Shown: piece by piece, positions 26,204 to 33,749 of the stretch
Numbering within the stretch: position 1 is the first letter of the stretch
Layout: every line of letters starts with the position of its first letter
Source: Agrococcus pavilionensis RW1
GTDB taxonomy: Bacteria > Actinomycetota > Actinomycetes > Actinomycetales > Microbacteriaceae
DNA length: 64,000 bases
Assembly (NCBI RefSeq): GCF_000400485.1
Contig: NZ_ASHR01000014.1
Span: 186,001 to 250,000 of the forward strand
Direction: 5' to 3'
Translations under genes and position numbers: made by a program
The notes under the pieces: generated by a model
Told to the model about the DNA's origin: nothing
The model's database searches: none
The model's input: only the letters and a program-made list of their open reading frames with translations

Positions 26204-26752
26204 GTGGCACGCCGCGGGATGCGCCTCGCTCGGCCCGACCTGGTCGTGCTCGCGGGGCTCCCGGGCGTCGGCAAGAGCGCGGTCGCGAACGCGACGGCCG
26301 GGCTGCTGGGCTGCACGCTCGTCTCGGTCGATCCGCTCGAGGCGGCGATGTGGCGAGCGGGCATCTCGCACGACGCGCCCACGGGTCTCGCCGCCTACGT
26401 GGTCGCTGAAGCGGTCGCCGAGGGACAGCTGCGCCTCGGTGCTCCGGTCGTCGTCGACGCGGTCAACGACCATCCGGCGGCACGGCAGCAATGGCAGGAC
26501 CTCGCGACGCGGACGGGCGCGATGCTCACCTTCGTGGAGGTGCGGCTCGCGGACCGCTCGGAGCATCGCCGGCGGCTCGAGGGTCGCGTGCGCGACCTCG
26601 ATGGATTCCCGGAGCCGAGGTGGTCGGAGGTCGAGTCGCGTCGGGCCGCCTTCGAGTCGTGGACCGAGGATCGTCTGCGCGTCGACGCCTCCGAGCCCGT
26701 CGGCCGCGTCGCGCGCCGCATCATCGACGCGCTCACGCCCAGGCAGCCCTAG
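26204..26752 (+). CDS. P-loop kinase-like AAA family ATPase
   Basis: A 182-residue protein with a Walker A motif in LAGLPGVGKSAVANATAG and a kinase-like VVVDAVNDHPAARQQWQDLA strand, then FVEVRLADRSEHRRRLEGR, which resembles the lid of small-molecule kinases of the Zeta-toxin/gluconokinase-like P-loop group. FPEPRWSEVESRRAAFESW is typical of actinobacterial AAA_33-type kinases. The substrate is unknown. The GTG at 26204 is 4 nt after ahcY, so it is probably co-transcribed. Its last 4 nt overlap the convergent MarR gene. Confidence 0.78.
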   Translation: MARRGMRLARPDLVVLAGLPGVGKSAVANATAGLLGCTLVSVDPLEAAMWRAGISHDAPTGLAAYVVAEAVAEGQLRLGAPVVVDAVNDHPAARQQWQDLATRTGAMLTFVEVRLADRSEHRRRLEGRVRDLDGFPEPRWSEVESRRAAFESWTEDRLRVDASEPVGRVARRIIDALTPRQP

Positions 26753-27240
26753 ACCATCGCGTCGCTGAGCACCCGCAGCAGCTCGGCGAGCCGCGCCTGG
26801 TCGTCGGCGGGGATCCCGCGCAGCAGCCGGCGCTCGGCGTCGAGCAGGGCGTCGAGGGCGACGTCGACCCGGTCGATGCCCTCGTCGGTGAGCGTCACGA
26901 GCCGCACGCGCCGGTCGCTCGCGCTCTCGACGCGCTCGACGAGACCGGATGCGATCAGGTTGTCGATGCGGTTCGTCATCGTGCCGCTCGTCACCATCGT
27001 CTGCGCGATGAGGTCCTTGGGGCTCAGCGGGCCGTCGGCGCGGCGGAGCGCCGCGAGCACGTCCCACTCCCACGGCTCGAGGCCCGCGAGCTGGAACGCC
27101 TCGGCGCGGATCCGCGCGAGCTGGCGCGAGATGCGCGTCATGCGGCTCAGCACGTCGAGCGGGGTGACGTCCGCATCGGGCCGCACGCGCATCCACTGCT
27201 CGATGATGCGATCGACGTCATCGCCGCGGAGCTCGGTCAT
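26749..27240 (-). CDS. MarR family transcriptional regulator
   Basis: The 163-residue protein has the winged-helix core of MarR regulators: ISRQLARIRAEAFQLAGLEP, EWDVLAALRRADGPLSPKDL, the recognition helix region VTSGTMTNRIDNLIASGLVE and the wing ESASDRRVRLVTLTDEG. No target can be named; the adjacent genes are the obvious candidates. A minus-strand GAGACT hexamer ends 6 nt before the ATG at 27240, which suggests a leaderless mRNA. Stop codons of this gene and the convergent kinase-like gene interlock. Confidence 0.88.
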   Translation of the reverse strand: MTELRGDDVDRIIEQWMRVRPDADVTPLDVLSRMTRISRQLARIRAEAFQLAGLEPWEWDVLAALRRADGPLSPKDLIAQTMVTSGTMTNRIDNLIASGLVERVESASDRRVRLVTLTDEGIDRVDVALDALLDAERRLLRGIPADDQARLAELLRVLSDAMV

Positions 27241-27261
27241 GCGGTCAGTCTCGCACGGCGC

Positions 27262-27864
27262 TCACCACGGGTAGGGCGGCGCGGCGAGCACCGCGACCAT
27301 CACCGCGATCGCGATGAGCACGGCGAGCACGAGCGTCGCGCCAGGGCGCCGCGCGTGGAGCGGCAGCCCCGAAGGGAGCTCGCCGCTGCGCCGGAGGATC
27401 GACAGCGGAGCGAAGGGCACGCCGAGCGCGGCACGGAAGGCGTCGACGTCGGCGGCGGCGAGTCCCTCGGTGCTCGCGCTCGCGAGCACGCGGTTGTCGC
27501 GGTCGACGAGCCACCAGCGCTCGTGCGCGCGAGTGATGGGGATGCCGCGCGACGAGGCGCCGCCCGCGTGCTGCACGACGACGCCGGCGATGTCGGCGAT
27601 CGGGACGGCGCGCGATGCGCCCGCGCCGAAGCCGAACGCCGCGTCGGGACCGGGCGGATCGAGCGCCCACACCGAGCGCGCCACGCGGAGCTCGACGAGG
27701 ACGAAGGCGGCGATCGAGACGACGCCGAGCAGCGTCCAGCCGATCCCGTAGAGCGCGAGGAGCGCGAACACCGCGATGCCGAGGAAGGTGAGCAGGCGTC
27801 CCCCGACGGATGCGTAGCGGCGGCTGACGCGCGCCTCGGCGCGCAGACGAGGGGCGAGGGTCAC
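27262..27864 (-). CDS. Uncharacterised membrane protein with two N-terminal and one C-terminal helices
   Basis: The 200-residue product has a hydrophobic hairpin at about 24-62, a soluble middle region containing VPIADIAGVVVQHAGGASSR and a WWLVDRDNRVLASASTEGLA strand that looks like a PH-like or bPH-type fold, and a final helix at about 176-195. The C-terminus is Pro-rich (APPYPW). I do not recognise a family with certainty. The start is taken as GTG at 27864, where a minus-strand CACCGT hexamer ends 6 nt upstream; there is no ribosome site. It lies 21 nt upstream of the MarR gene and may be transcribed with it. Confidence 0.65.
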   Translation of the reverse strand: MTLAPRLRAEARVSRRYASVGGRLLTFLGIAVFALLALYGIGWTLLGVVSIAAFVLVELRVARSVWALDPPGPDAAFGFGAGASRAVPIADIAGVVVQHAGGASSRGIPITRAHERWWLVDRDNRVLASASTEGLAAADVDAFRAALGVPFAPLSILRRSGELPSGLPLHARRPGATLVLAVLIAIAVMVAVLAAPPYPW

Positions 27865-27932
27865 GGGAACACGGTGCCACGGATGGGGGTGGGCTCCGCC
27901 CTCGCTCGCTGACGCTCGCGACTGGTGGCGTC

Positions 27933-27957
27933 GCCGACGACCCACCAGGTCGTCGGC
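27933..27957 (-). terminator. Perfect 10-bp hairpin directly 3' of tRNA-Gln
   Basis: GCCGACGACC (27933-27942) pairs with GGTCGTCGGC (27948-27957) around a 5-nt loop. It touches the discriminator base of the tRNA, so it could mark both the 3' end and termination. No U-tract is seen. Confidence 0.5.
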
Positions 27958-28027
27958 TCCGCCACCAGGATTCGAACCTGGACAAACGGCTCCAAAGGCC
28001 GCTGTGCTGCCGTTACACCATGGCGGA
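27957..28027 (-). tRNA. tRNA-Gln (UUG)
   Basis: The minus strand folds into a 71-nt cloverleaf. The acceptor TCCGCCA/TGGCGGA has discriminator G, and the D arm is closed by GTG/CAC. The anticodon stem GCGGC/GCCGT encloses loop CTTTGGA (anticodon UUG), and the T arm CCAGG/CCTGG encloses TTCGAAT. CCA is not encoded. The fold matches actinobacterial glutamine tRNAs. Confidence 0.95.
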
Positions 28028-28055
28028 AGGCAGGTTCCAGGGTAGTCGCGGCCGA

Positions 28056-28061
28056 TAGCCT
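28056..28061 (+). promoter_or_regulatory. -10 hexamer TAGCCT upstream of glmU
   Basis: TAGCCT predicts a start near 28068 and a leader of about 28 nt that contains GGGAGAAG just before the glmU GTG. Confidence 0.45.
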
Positions 28062-28095
28062 GAGCGGACGACCACCGCCAACGATGGGAGAAGCT

Positions 28096-29526
28096 GTGCC
28101 CTCGATCGCCGTCATCGTGCTCGCCGCAGGCGCTGGCACGCGCATGAAGAGCCGCACGCCGAAGCCGCTCCACCCGCTCGCGGGCAAGCCGCTCATCGCC
28201 CACGTGCTGAGCGCGGCGGGAGAGCTGCACCCCGACCGCATCGTGGCGGTCGTGCGCCACGAGCGCGACCGGATGGCGGAGGCGGTGCTCGAGTTCGCGC
28301 CGCACGTCGTGATCGCCGACCAGGACGAGATCCCCGGCACCGGCCGCGCCGTCGAGCAGGGCCTCGAGGCGCTCGCCGACTTCGAGGGTCACGTCGTCGT
28401 GCTCTCGGGCGACGTGCCGCTCATCGACGCCGACACGCTCCGCGCGCTCATCGAGCGGCACGAGCGCGAGGGCAACCAGCTGACCCTGCTCTCGGCCCAC
28501 TTGAGCGACCCGAGCGGCCTCGGCCGCATCGTGCGCGACGAGGCGGGCGCGTTCCTGCGCATCGTCGAGCAGAAGGACGCGAGCGACGCCGAGCGCGCCA
28601 TCGACGAGGTGAACGGCGGCATCTACGTCTTCGACGCGACCGCGCTCCGGCAGGCGCTCGGCACGATCGATCGCGCCAACGCGCAGGGCGAGATGTACCT
28701 CACCGACGCGGCCGTGCGCATCCAGGCGACCGGCGGCCGCATCCAGGCGGTGCCCGCGCCCGACGAGTGGGCCATCTGGGGCATCAACGACCGCGTGCAG
28801 CTCGCCGCCGCCGCGCACGTGCTCAACGACCGCATCATCCGCCGCTGGCAGCGCGAGGGCGTCACGATCGTCGACCCCGCCTCGACCTGGATCGACGTCG
28901 ACGTCACGCTCGCCGAGGACGTCACGATCCTCCCCGGCACGCAGCTGCACGGCGCGACCGCGATCGCGGCCGGCGCCACGATCGGCCCCGACACGACGCT
29001 CGTCGACACCGAGGTCGGCGAGGACGCGGTCGTGAAGCGCACCGACGCGACCCTCTCGGTGATCGGCGCCCGCGCATCCATCGGTCCCTGGGCCTACCTC
29101 CGCCCGAACTCGGTCGTGGGCGAAGACGGCAAGATCGGCACCTTCGTCGAGACGAAGAACACGCAGCTCGGCGCGGGCAGCAAGGTGCCGCACCTGTCGT
29201 ACATCGGCGACGCGACGATCGGCGAGGGCTCGAACATCGGCGCCGGCACGATCACCGCGAACTACGACGGGGTCGAGAAGCACCGCACGACGGTCGGCTC
29301 GCACGTGCGCACCGGGAGCGACAACGTCTTCGTCGCCCCCGTGACGATCGGCGACGGCGCCTACACTGGAGCAGGCACGATCGTCCGGAAGGACGTCGAG
29401 CCGGGCGCGCTGGCGATCTCGGTCGCACCGCAGCGCACCATGTCGGGCTGGGTCGAGTCGAATCGGCCGGGTTCGAAGGCAGCCGACGCGGCAGCAGCGG
29501 CGGGCACGCAATCACCGAACGCCTAG
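28096..29526 (+). CDS. glmU: Bifunctional UDP-N-acetylglucosamine pyrophosphorylase / glucosamine-1-phosphate N-acetyltransferase
   Basis: The 476-residue cytoplasmic enzyme makes UDP-GlcNAc for peptidoglycan. The N-terminal uridyltransferase has IVLAAGAGTRMKSRTPKPLH, LSGDVPLIDADTLRALI and EVNGGIYVFDATALRQAL. After about residue 250 the left-handed beta-helix acetyltransferase shows hexapeptide repeats, LRPNSVVGEDGKIGTFVETK and SYIGDATIGEGSNIGAGTIT. The C-terminal tail is short and Ala-rich. I chose GTG 28096, since GGGAGAAG (28086-28093) lies before it; an in-frame ATG at 28084 is upstream of that site. prs follows 11 nt later, the usual glmU-prs operon. Confidence 0.95.
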   Translation: MPSIAVIVLAAGAGTRMKSRTPKPLHPLAGKPLIAHVLSAAGELHPDRIVAVVRHERDRMAEAVLEFAPHVVIADQDEIPGTGRAVEQGLEALADFEGHVVVLSGDVPLIDADTLRALIERHEREGNQLTLLSAHLSDPSGLGRIVRDEAGAFLRIVEQKDASDAERAIDEVNGGIYVFDATALRQALGTIDRANAQGEMYLTDAAVRIQATGGRIQAVPAPDEWAIWGINDRVQLAAAAHVLNDRIIRRWQREGVTIVDPASTWIDVDVTLAEDVTILPGTQLHGATAIAAGATIGPDTTLVDTEVGEDAVVKRTDATLSVIGARASIGPWAYLRPNSVVGEDGKIGTFVETKNTQLGAGSKVPHLSYIGDATIGEGSNIGAGTITANYDGVEKHRTTVGSHVRTGSDNVFVAPVTIGDGAYTGAGTIVRKDVEPGALAISVAPQRTMSGWVESNRPGSKAADAAAAAGTQSPNA

Positions 29527-29537
29527 GAGGCACCCGA

Positions 29538-30515
29538 GTGGGATCGATCGTCGCGAAGAACCGCAAGCACCTCGTGCTCGCGACCGGCAGGTCGCACCCC
29601 GAGCTCGCGCGAGCGGTGGCCGCGGAGATCGGCACCGACCTCATGGAGGTCGACTCCCGCACCTTCGCGAACGGCGAGATCTACGCCCGCTACACGGGCT
29701 CGGTGCGCGGCTCCGACGCGTTCATCCTGCAGTCGTACGGCCGCCCGGTGAACGAGTGGCTCATGGAGCAGCTCATCATGGTGGATGCGCTCAAGCGCGC
29801 GAGCGCGAAGCGCATCACCGTGGTCATGCCGTACTACCCCTACTCCCGGCAGGACAAGAAGGGCCGCGGCCGCGAGCCGATCTCCGCGCGGCTCATCGCC
29901 GACCTGTTCAAGACCGCGGGCGCCGATCGCATCATGTCGATCGACATCCACGCATCGCAGATCCAGGGCTTCTTCGACGGTCCCTTCGACCACCTGTTCG
30001 CGATGCCGGTGCTGCTCAAGCACTTCCAGGACACGATGCCGGCCGACAACCTCACGGTCGTCTCGCCCGACATGGGCCGCGTGCGCGTCGCCGACGTCTG
30101 GAGCGACAAGCTCGGCGCGCCGCTCGCGATCATCCACAAGCGCCGCGACCCGCTCGTGCCCAACCAGGTCTCGGTGCACGAGATCGTCGGCACGGTCGAG
30201 GGCCGCACGTGCCTGCTCGTCGACGACATGATCGACACCGGCCGCACGATCGTGAAGGCGGCGGAGGCGCTCAAGGCCAACGGGGCGACGAACGTCGTCG
30301 TCGCCGCGACGCACGCGATCTTCTCGGAGCCGGCCCCGAGCATCCTGAACTCCGACTTCATCGACGAGGTCGTCGTCACCGACACGCTGCCGCTGCGCGA
30401 CGACCAGCGCTTCCACAAGCTGCGCGTGCTGTCGATCGCGCCGCTGCTCGCGCGCGCGATCACCGAGGTCTTCGAGGACGGCTCGGTCACGAGCCTGTTC
30501 GACGGCGCCGCCTGA
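29538..30515 (+). CDS. prs: Ribose-phosphate pyrophosphokinase
   Basis: The 325-residue enzyme forms PRPP from ribose-5-phosphate and ATP for nucleotide, histidine and cofactor synthesis. It has the class I motifs RTFANGEIYARYTGSVRGSD, YYPYSRQDKKGRGREPISAR, MSIDIHASQIQGFFDGP, the flexible-loop IHKRRDPLVPNQVSVHEI and the PRPP-binding CLLVDDMIDTGRTIVKAAEA. The GTG at 29538 follows a perfect AGGAGG. It forms an operon with glmU. The following membrane gene begins 13 nt downstream. Confidence 0.95.
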   Translation: MGSIVAKNRKHLVLATGRSHPELARAVAAEIGTDLMEVDSRTFANGEIYARYTGSVRGSDAFILQSYGRPVNEWLMEQLIMVDALKRASAKRITVVMPYYPYSRQDKKGRGREPISARLIADLFKTAGADRIMSIDIHASQIQGFFDGPFDHLFAMPVLLKHFQDTMPADNLTVVSPDMGRVRVADVWSDKLGAPLAIIHKRRDPLVPNQVSVHEIVGTVEGRTCLLVDDMIDTGRTIVKAAEALKANGATNVVVAATHAIFSEPAPSILNSDFIDEVVVTDTLPLRDDQRFHKLRVLSIAPLLARAITEVFEDGSVTSLFDGAA

Positions 30516-30528
30516 CGGAGCCGCGCGG

Positions 30529-31845
30529 GTGACGTGGCACCGCGCCGGAGGCGGCCAGCCGACCGACGACGGGCCCGGCGCCGCGCCGCGCGAGCCGGTC
30601 ACCCCGAGCCCGATCGGCCCCGCGCGGGCGATCGTGGCCGGCGCCGCAGCCGTCACGCTCGCCGCCGGGGTCGCAGCGGCGATCCTGCTGATCATCACGA
30701 TCGTGGTGGCGATCCTCGTCGAGGAGCTCGCGCCCGACCACGGCGTCGACCTCGTGGCCCGCGGCGCGCTCGCGAGCCTCGGCATCCTCGTGCTGATCGG
30801 GGTGATCGGCGAGCCGCTCCGACGGGGCGTCGCACGGATGATGCTCGCCCGCGACGTCGCACGCCTCCCGCGCGGGGCGACGCCGCCCACAGTCGAGCGC
30901 ACGGGCCTGCACGCCGGTCCGCACGGCGCCTTCATGGGCGCCGGGACGGCCGCGATCATCGTCGGCGCCATCCTGTTCCCGATCGGGCTCCTGCTCACGA
31001 CCGACGACCGCGAGGCGCTCGCGGCGCGCGTGCTCGTGCCGACCGTCGGAGCGGTGCTGCTCGCCGGCGGCATCGCGCTCGTCAACCTGCACCACCTCAC
31101 GGGGCCCGCGCGACGGCGATGGTCGGCGCGCTACGAGGCGCTCTCGGCGCGGTGGGGACGCGCGACGCTGCCCGTGCCGCGCGCGCACGAGCAGCGCCGC
31201 CACCGCATCCTCAACGTCGCGAGCGGACTGACGGGCGTCGGCGGGATGATCTTCGTCGCTGGCATCCTCATGCGCCAGCCCGGCCGCTGGGCCGATCCGG
31301 TCTCGTGGGACGAGCGAGGGGAGCAGGCGATCGACGGGCTCCTGCTCACCGGCGCGACGGTCATGGGTGCCGCCCTTGCCGTCGTGCTGCTCATCCAGGC
31401 CGGGCTGCTCGTCTGCACAGGCGTGCGCGACGGCCGCACCGTGCGCGCGCTCGAGCGCGGCGATCGCGTGCGCCTCGAGCACGTCGACGCCGTGCTGCTC
31501 GACGCCGCCTCGCTCGAGCGCGTCGCGATGGTGCTCGGGGTCGTCGGCTGGCTCGTCGCTTCCTACGGTTGGGCGCCGACCTTCATCGGGGCGGTCGAGT
31601 CGGCCGAGGAGGTCGCTGACATCCAGCACGTCACCGCGCTCGCCCTCCCCGGGCTCGCGTCCGTCGCGGCCGGATGGCTGCTCGGCTCGATCGGCGCCGC
31701 GCGTCTGCGCACCCGTCGCGCGCGCATCCAGGCCGTGCTGCTGCGCGACCCGCGACCCGTGCCGCCGACGCCCTCCGAGCGCGCCGACCGACGCGCGGAC
31801 GCCGTGCGCGACGTCGCGCTCAACGCCGGCGGCACGATCCTCTGA
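30529..31845 (+). CDS. Uncharacterised multi-pass membrane protein
   Basis: The 438-residue protein has about eight transmembrane segments in four pairs (near residues 32-60, 75-95, 140-190, 235-255, 275-300, 325-345 and 365-390), separated by Arg-rich cytoplasmic loops such as RRWSARYEALSARWGRATL and RDGRTVRALERGDRVRLEH. I recognise no family motif. Start GTG at 30529, 13 nt after prs, so read-through from the glmU-prs operon is likely although a functional link is not implied. The C-terminal tail is charged and Pro-rich (PRPVPPTPSERADRRAD). Confidence 0.7.
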   Translation: MTWHRAGGGQPTDDGPGAAPREPVTPSPIGPARAIVAGAAAVTLAAGVAAAILLIITIVVAILVEELAPDHGVDLVARGALASLGILVLIGVIGEPLRRGVARMMLARDVARLPRGATPPTVERTGLHAGPHGAFMGAGTAAIIVGAILFPIGLLLTTDDREALAARVLVPTVGAVLLAGGIALVNLHHLTGPARRRWSARYEALSARWGRATLPVPRAHEQRRHRILNVASGLTGVGGMIFVAGILMRQPGRWADPVSWDERGEQAIDGLLLTGATVMGAALAVVLLIQAGLLVCTGVRDGRTVRALERGDRVRLEHVDAVLLDAASLERVAMVLGVVGWLVASYGWAPTFIGAVESAEEVADIQHVTALALPGLASVAAGWLLGSIGAARLRTRRARIQAVLLRDPRPVPPTPSERADRRADAVRDVALNAGGTIL

Positions 31846-31881
31846 GGCGCGCCCGGTAGGGTCTGCCGCACGGAGGTCCAG

Positions 31882-32328
31882 ATGGCGACATGGCTCGGTC
31901 CCGCGCTCAGGTTCATCGGCGGGAACGCGGTGCGGTACGGCCCGCTCGCGCTCGCGTGGCTGCAGCAGAACCCCGACGTCGCCGACCGCATCCAGGAGCA
32001 GGTCAGCAAGCTCCGACGCTCAGATGCCCAGAGCCCCGAGGCGATGCGGAAGACGCTCGAGTCGATGCGCGAGCAGGTCGAGTACTTGCGCGACAGCGCC
32101 GACGACGGGCCGGAGCGGATGCGCGCGAAGGCGTGGGCCGCGTCGCTGACGAAGCTCGAGCACGCGGTGAAGATGCTGAGCGGCGGAGCCTCGAAGGCCG
32201 ACCTCAAGCGGCTGCGCGCGAGCATCGACCGGCTCCGCGGCGAGATCCTCGACGCCTTCCTCGCCGAGCAGATCGAAGACGCCGGGGGACCGGCGCCGCT
32301 CGAGCGGGGCGCTCAGCCCGAGCGCTGA
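31882..32328 (+). CDS. Uncharacterised helical protein
   Basis: The 148-residue protein opens with a short hydrophobic region (LRFIGGNAVRYGPLALAWLQ) and continues as mostly charged amphipathic helix, including EAMRKTLESMREQVEYLRDS and ADLKRLRASIDRLRGEILDA, with likely coiled-coil character. No family is recognised. The ATG follows GGAGG at 31873-31877, and a TAGGGT -10 candidate lies at 31857-31862, so it may have its own promoter. It sits between prs and rlmC without a clear functional tie. Confidence 0.7.
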   Translation: MATWLGPALRFIGGNAVRYGPLALAWLQQNPDVADRIQEQVSKLRRSDAQSPEAMRKTLESMREQVEYLRDSADDGPERMRAKAWAASLTKLEHAVKMLSGGASKADLKRLRASIDRLRGEILDAFLAEQIEDAGGPAPLERGAQPER

Positions 32329-32343
32329 CGCGCTGACCCCGCG

Positions 32344-32349
32344 TAGGCT
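32344..32349 (+). promoter_or_regulatory. -10 hexamer TAGGCT, leaderless promoter of rlmC
   Basis: TAGGCT ends 6 nt before the ATG at 32356. Confidence 0.5.
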
Positions 32350-32355
32350 GGCGGG

Positions 32356-33483
32356 ATGCAGCCGCGCACGTCGATCGCGCTCGAGTGCGCCTACTTCGAC
32401 GCCGATCGCTGCCGCTCGTGCACGCTGCTGCCGACGCCCTACGAGCGGCAGCTCGCCGACAAGCAGCGCGCGGTCGAGGCGGCGCTCCCGGCGATGGCGT
32501 GGGATGCGCCGCACGCCAGTGCCGTCGGCGGGTTCCGGAACAAGGCCAAGATGGCGGTCGCCGGCACCGTCGACGCGCCCACGATCGGCATCCTCGCCGC
32601 CGACGGCTCGGGGATCGACCTGCAGGCGTGCCCGCTGCACGAGGCGCCGATCGTCGCCGCGATGCCGGTGCTCGAGCGGCTCGTGCGCGAGGCGCGGCTC
32701 ACCCCCTACGACGTGCCGAGCCGGCGGGGCGAGCTCAAGCTGCTCATCGTCACCGCCTCGCCCGACGGCGAGCTCGCGGTGCGCCTCGTGCTGCGCTCGA
32801 CGGAGTCGCTGTCGCGCATCCGGAAGCATCTCGGCGTGCTCGACGCGCTGCCGATCGCGTCGCTCTCGGCCAACCTGCAGCCCGAGCACAAGGCGGTGCT
32901 CGAGGGCGAGGAGGAGCTGCTGCTCGCGGGCGACGGCGTGCTCGTGATGCGCGTCAACGGCATCGGGCTGCGGCTTCGGCCGCGCAGCTTCTTCCAGACG
33001 AACACCGCCGTCGCGGCGGGGCTCTACCGGCAGGCGACCGCGTGGATCGACGAGGCGGCGCCCGCGAGCGTGCTCGACCTCTACTGCGGCGTGGGCGGCT
33101 TCGCGCTCCACGCCGCGCGCTCCGGCCGCCGCGTCGAGGGCGTCGAGGTGACCGCCGAGGCGATCGACGCGGCGCGCGAGAGCGCGGCGGAGCTCGGGGC
33201 GGATGCGTCGTTCTCGGTCGGCGACGCGACCGCGGTCGACCTCGAGGGCGCGCGTGCGCCGGAGCTCGTCGTCGTGAACCCGCCGCGCCGGGGCATCGGC
33301 GCGCTCGCGGCGCGACTCGACGCATCCGCCGTCGACCGCGTGCTCTACTCGAGCTGCAACCCGGATTCGCTCGCGCGCGACCTCGCGGCGATGCCGGGCT
33401 TCCGCCCCGTGCGGGGCCGCGTGTTCGACATGTTCCCGCACACGGGGCACGCCGAGGTGCTCGTGGAGCTCGAGCGCCGCTGA
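32356..33483 (+). CDS. rlmC: 23S rRNA (uracil-5)-methyltransferase RlmC
   Basis: The 375-residue protein matches E. coli RlmC along its length. It methylates a uridine of 23S rRNA (U747 in E. coli) using SAM. N-terminal iron-sulfur cysteines appear as CAYFDADRCRSC plus the later QACPLH. Other marks are GGFRNKAKMAVAGTVDAP, RRGELKLLIVTASPDGE, RPRSFFQTNTAVAAGLY, the SAM loop VLDLYCGVGGFALHAA, VVNPPRRGIG and the catalytic SSCNPDSLARDLA, then VFDMFPHTGHAEVLVELE. The ATG at 32356 lies directly after a TAGGCT hexamer. This is the uracil-747 rather than the RlmD/TrmA branch, judged from the N-terminus without a TRAM domain. Confidence 0.92.
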   Translation: MQPRTSIALECAYFDADRCRSCTLLPTPYERQLADKQRAVEAALPAMAWDAPHASAVGGFRNKAKMAVAGTVDAPTIGILAADGSGIDLQACPLHEAPIVAAMPVLERLVREARLTPYDVPSRRGELKLLIVTASPDGELAVRLVLRSTESLSRIRKHLGVLDALPIASLSANLQPEHKAVLEGEEELLLAGDGVLVMRVNGIGLRLRPRSFFQTNTAVAAGLYRQATAWIDEAAPASVLDLYCGVGGFALHAARSGRRVEGVEVTAEAIDAARESAAELGADASFSVGDATAVDLEGARAPELVVVNPPRRGIGALAARLDASAVDRVLYSSCNPDSLARDLAAMPGFRPVRGRVFDMFPHTGHAEVLVELERR

Positions 33484-33516
33484 GCCGATCGCGGGCGGTC
33501 GGCCGTCGCTGTCGAT

Positions 33517-33559
33517 TGGCCATGCTCCGCCATTGCTGACATGGTGGAAGCACTGGCCA
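33517..33559 (+). other. Long imperfect hairpin upstream of the SSS symporter
   Basis: TGGCCATGCTCCGCCAT (33517-33533) pairs with ATGGTGGAAGCACTGGCCA (33541-33559) across a 7-nt loop: 17 base pairs, one of them G-U, with two single-base bulges on the 3' arm. It may terminate rlmC or structure the 5' region of the symporter mRNA. No U-tract follows. Confidence 0.6.
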
Positions 33560-33617
33560 CGGGCCAGCACCGGCGCTCGAACGCCATGACCGGGTCGCAT
33601 GCTCCGCATCGCTGATC
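33521..33617 (+). repeat. Near-identical 20-nt direct repeats in the rlmC-symporter gap
   Basis: CATGCTCCGC followed by CATTGCTGAC (33521-33540) is repeated as CATGCTCCGC followed by ATCGCTGATC (33598-33617), 77 bp apart. The first copy overlaps the hairpin at 33517-33559. The remaining bases of this 266-bp gap hold no gene that I can support. Confidence 0.5.
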
Positions 33618-33749
33618 CGAAGGCGGTGCCGGTGGCGCTCCGCGGGAGACGCTCGCGGGATCGAGCCGGGCTCGACGAGAGCCGTGCGCGCGGCATGCCC
33701 TCCGGCGTGCCCGCACGGCGGCCTCGAAGCGCTGAACGAGAGGAACCGG

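Noticed and set aside
26204-26752. Zeta-toxin call for the P-loop protein
   Set aside because: The fold resemblance is generic to P-loop kinases and no antitoxin gene is adjacent; the neighbour is a MarR regulator on the other strand.
28084-28095. glmU start at ATG 28084
   Set aside because: The Shine-Dalgarno GGGAGAAG lies downstream of this ATG and points to GTG 28096; the family N-terminus also begins there.
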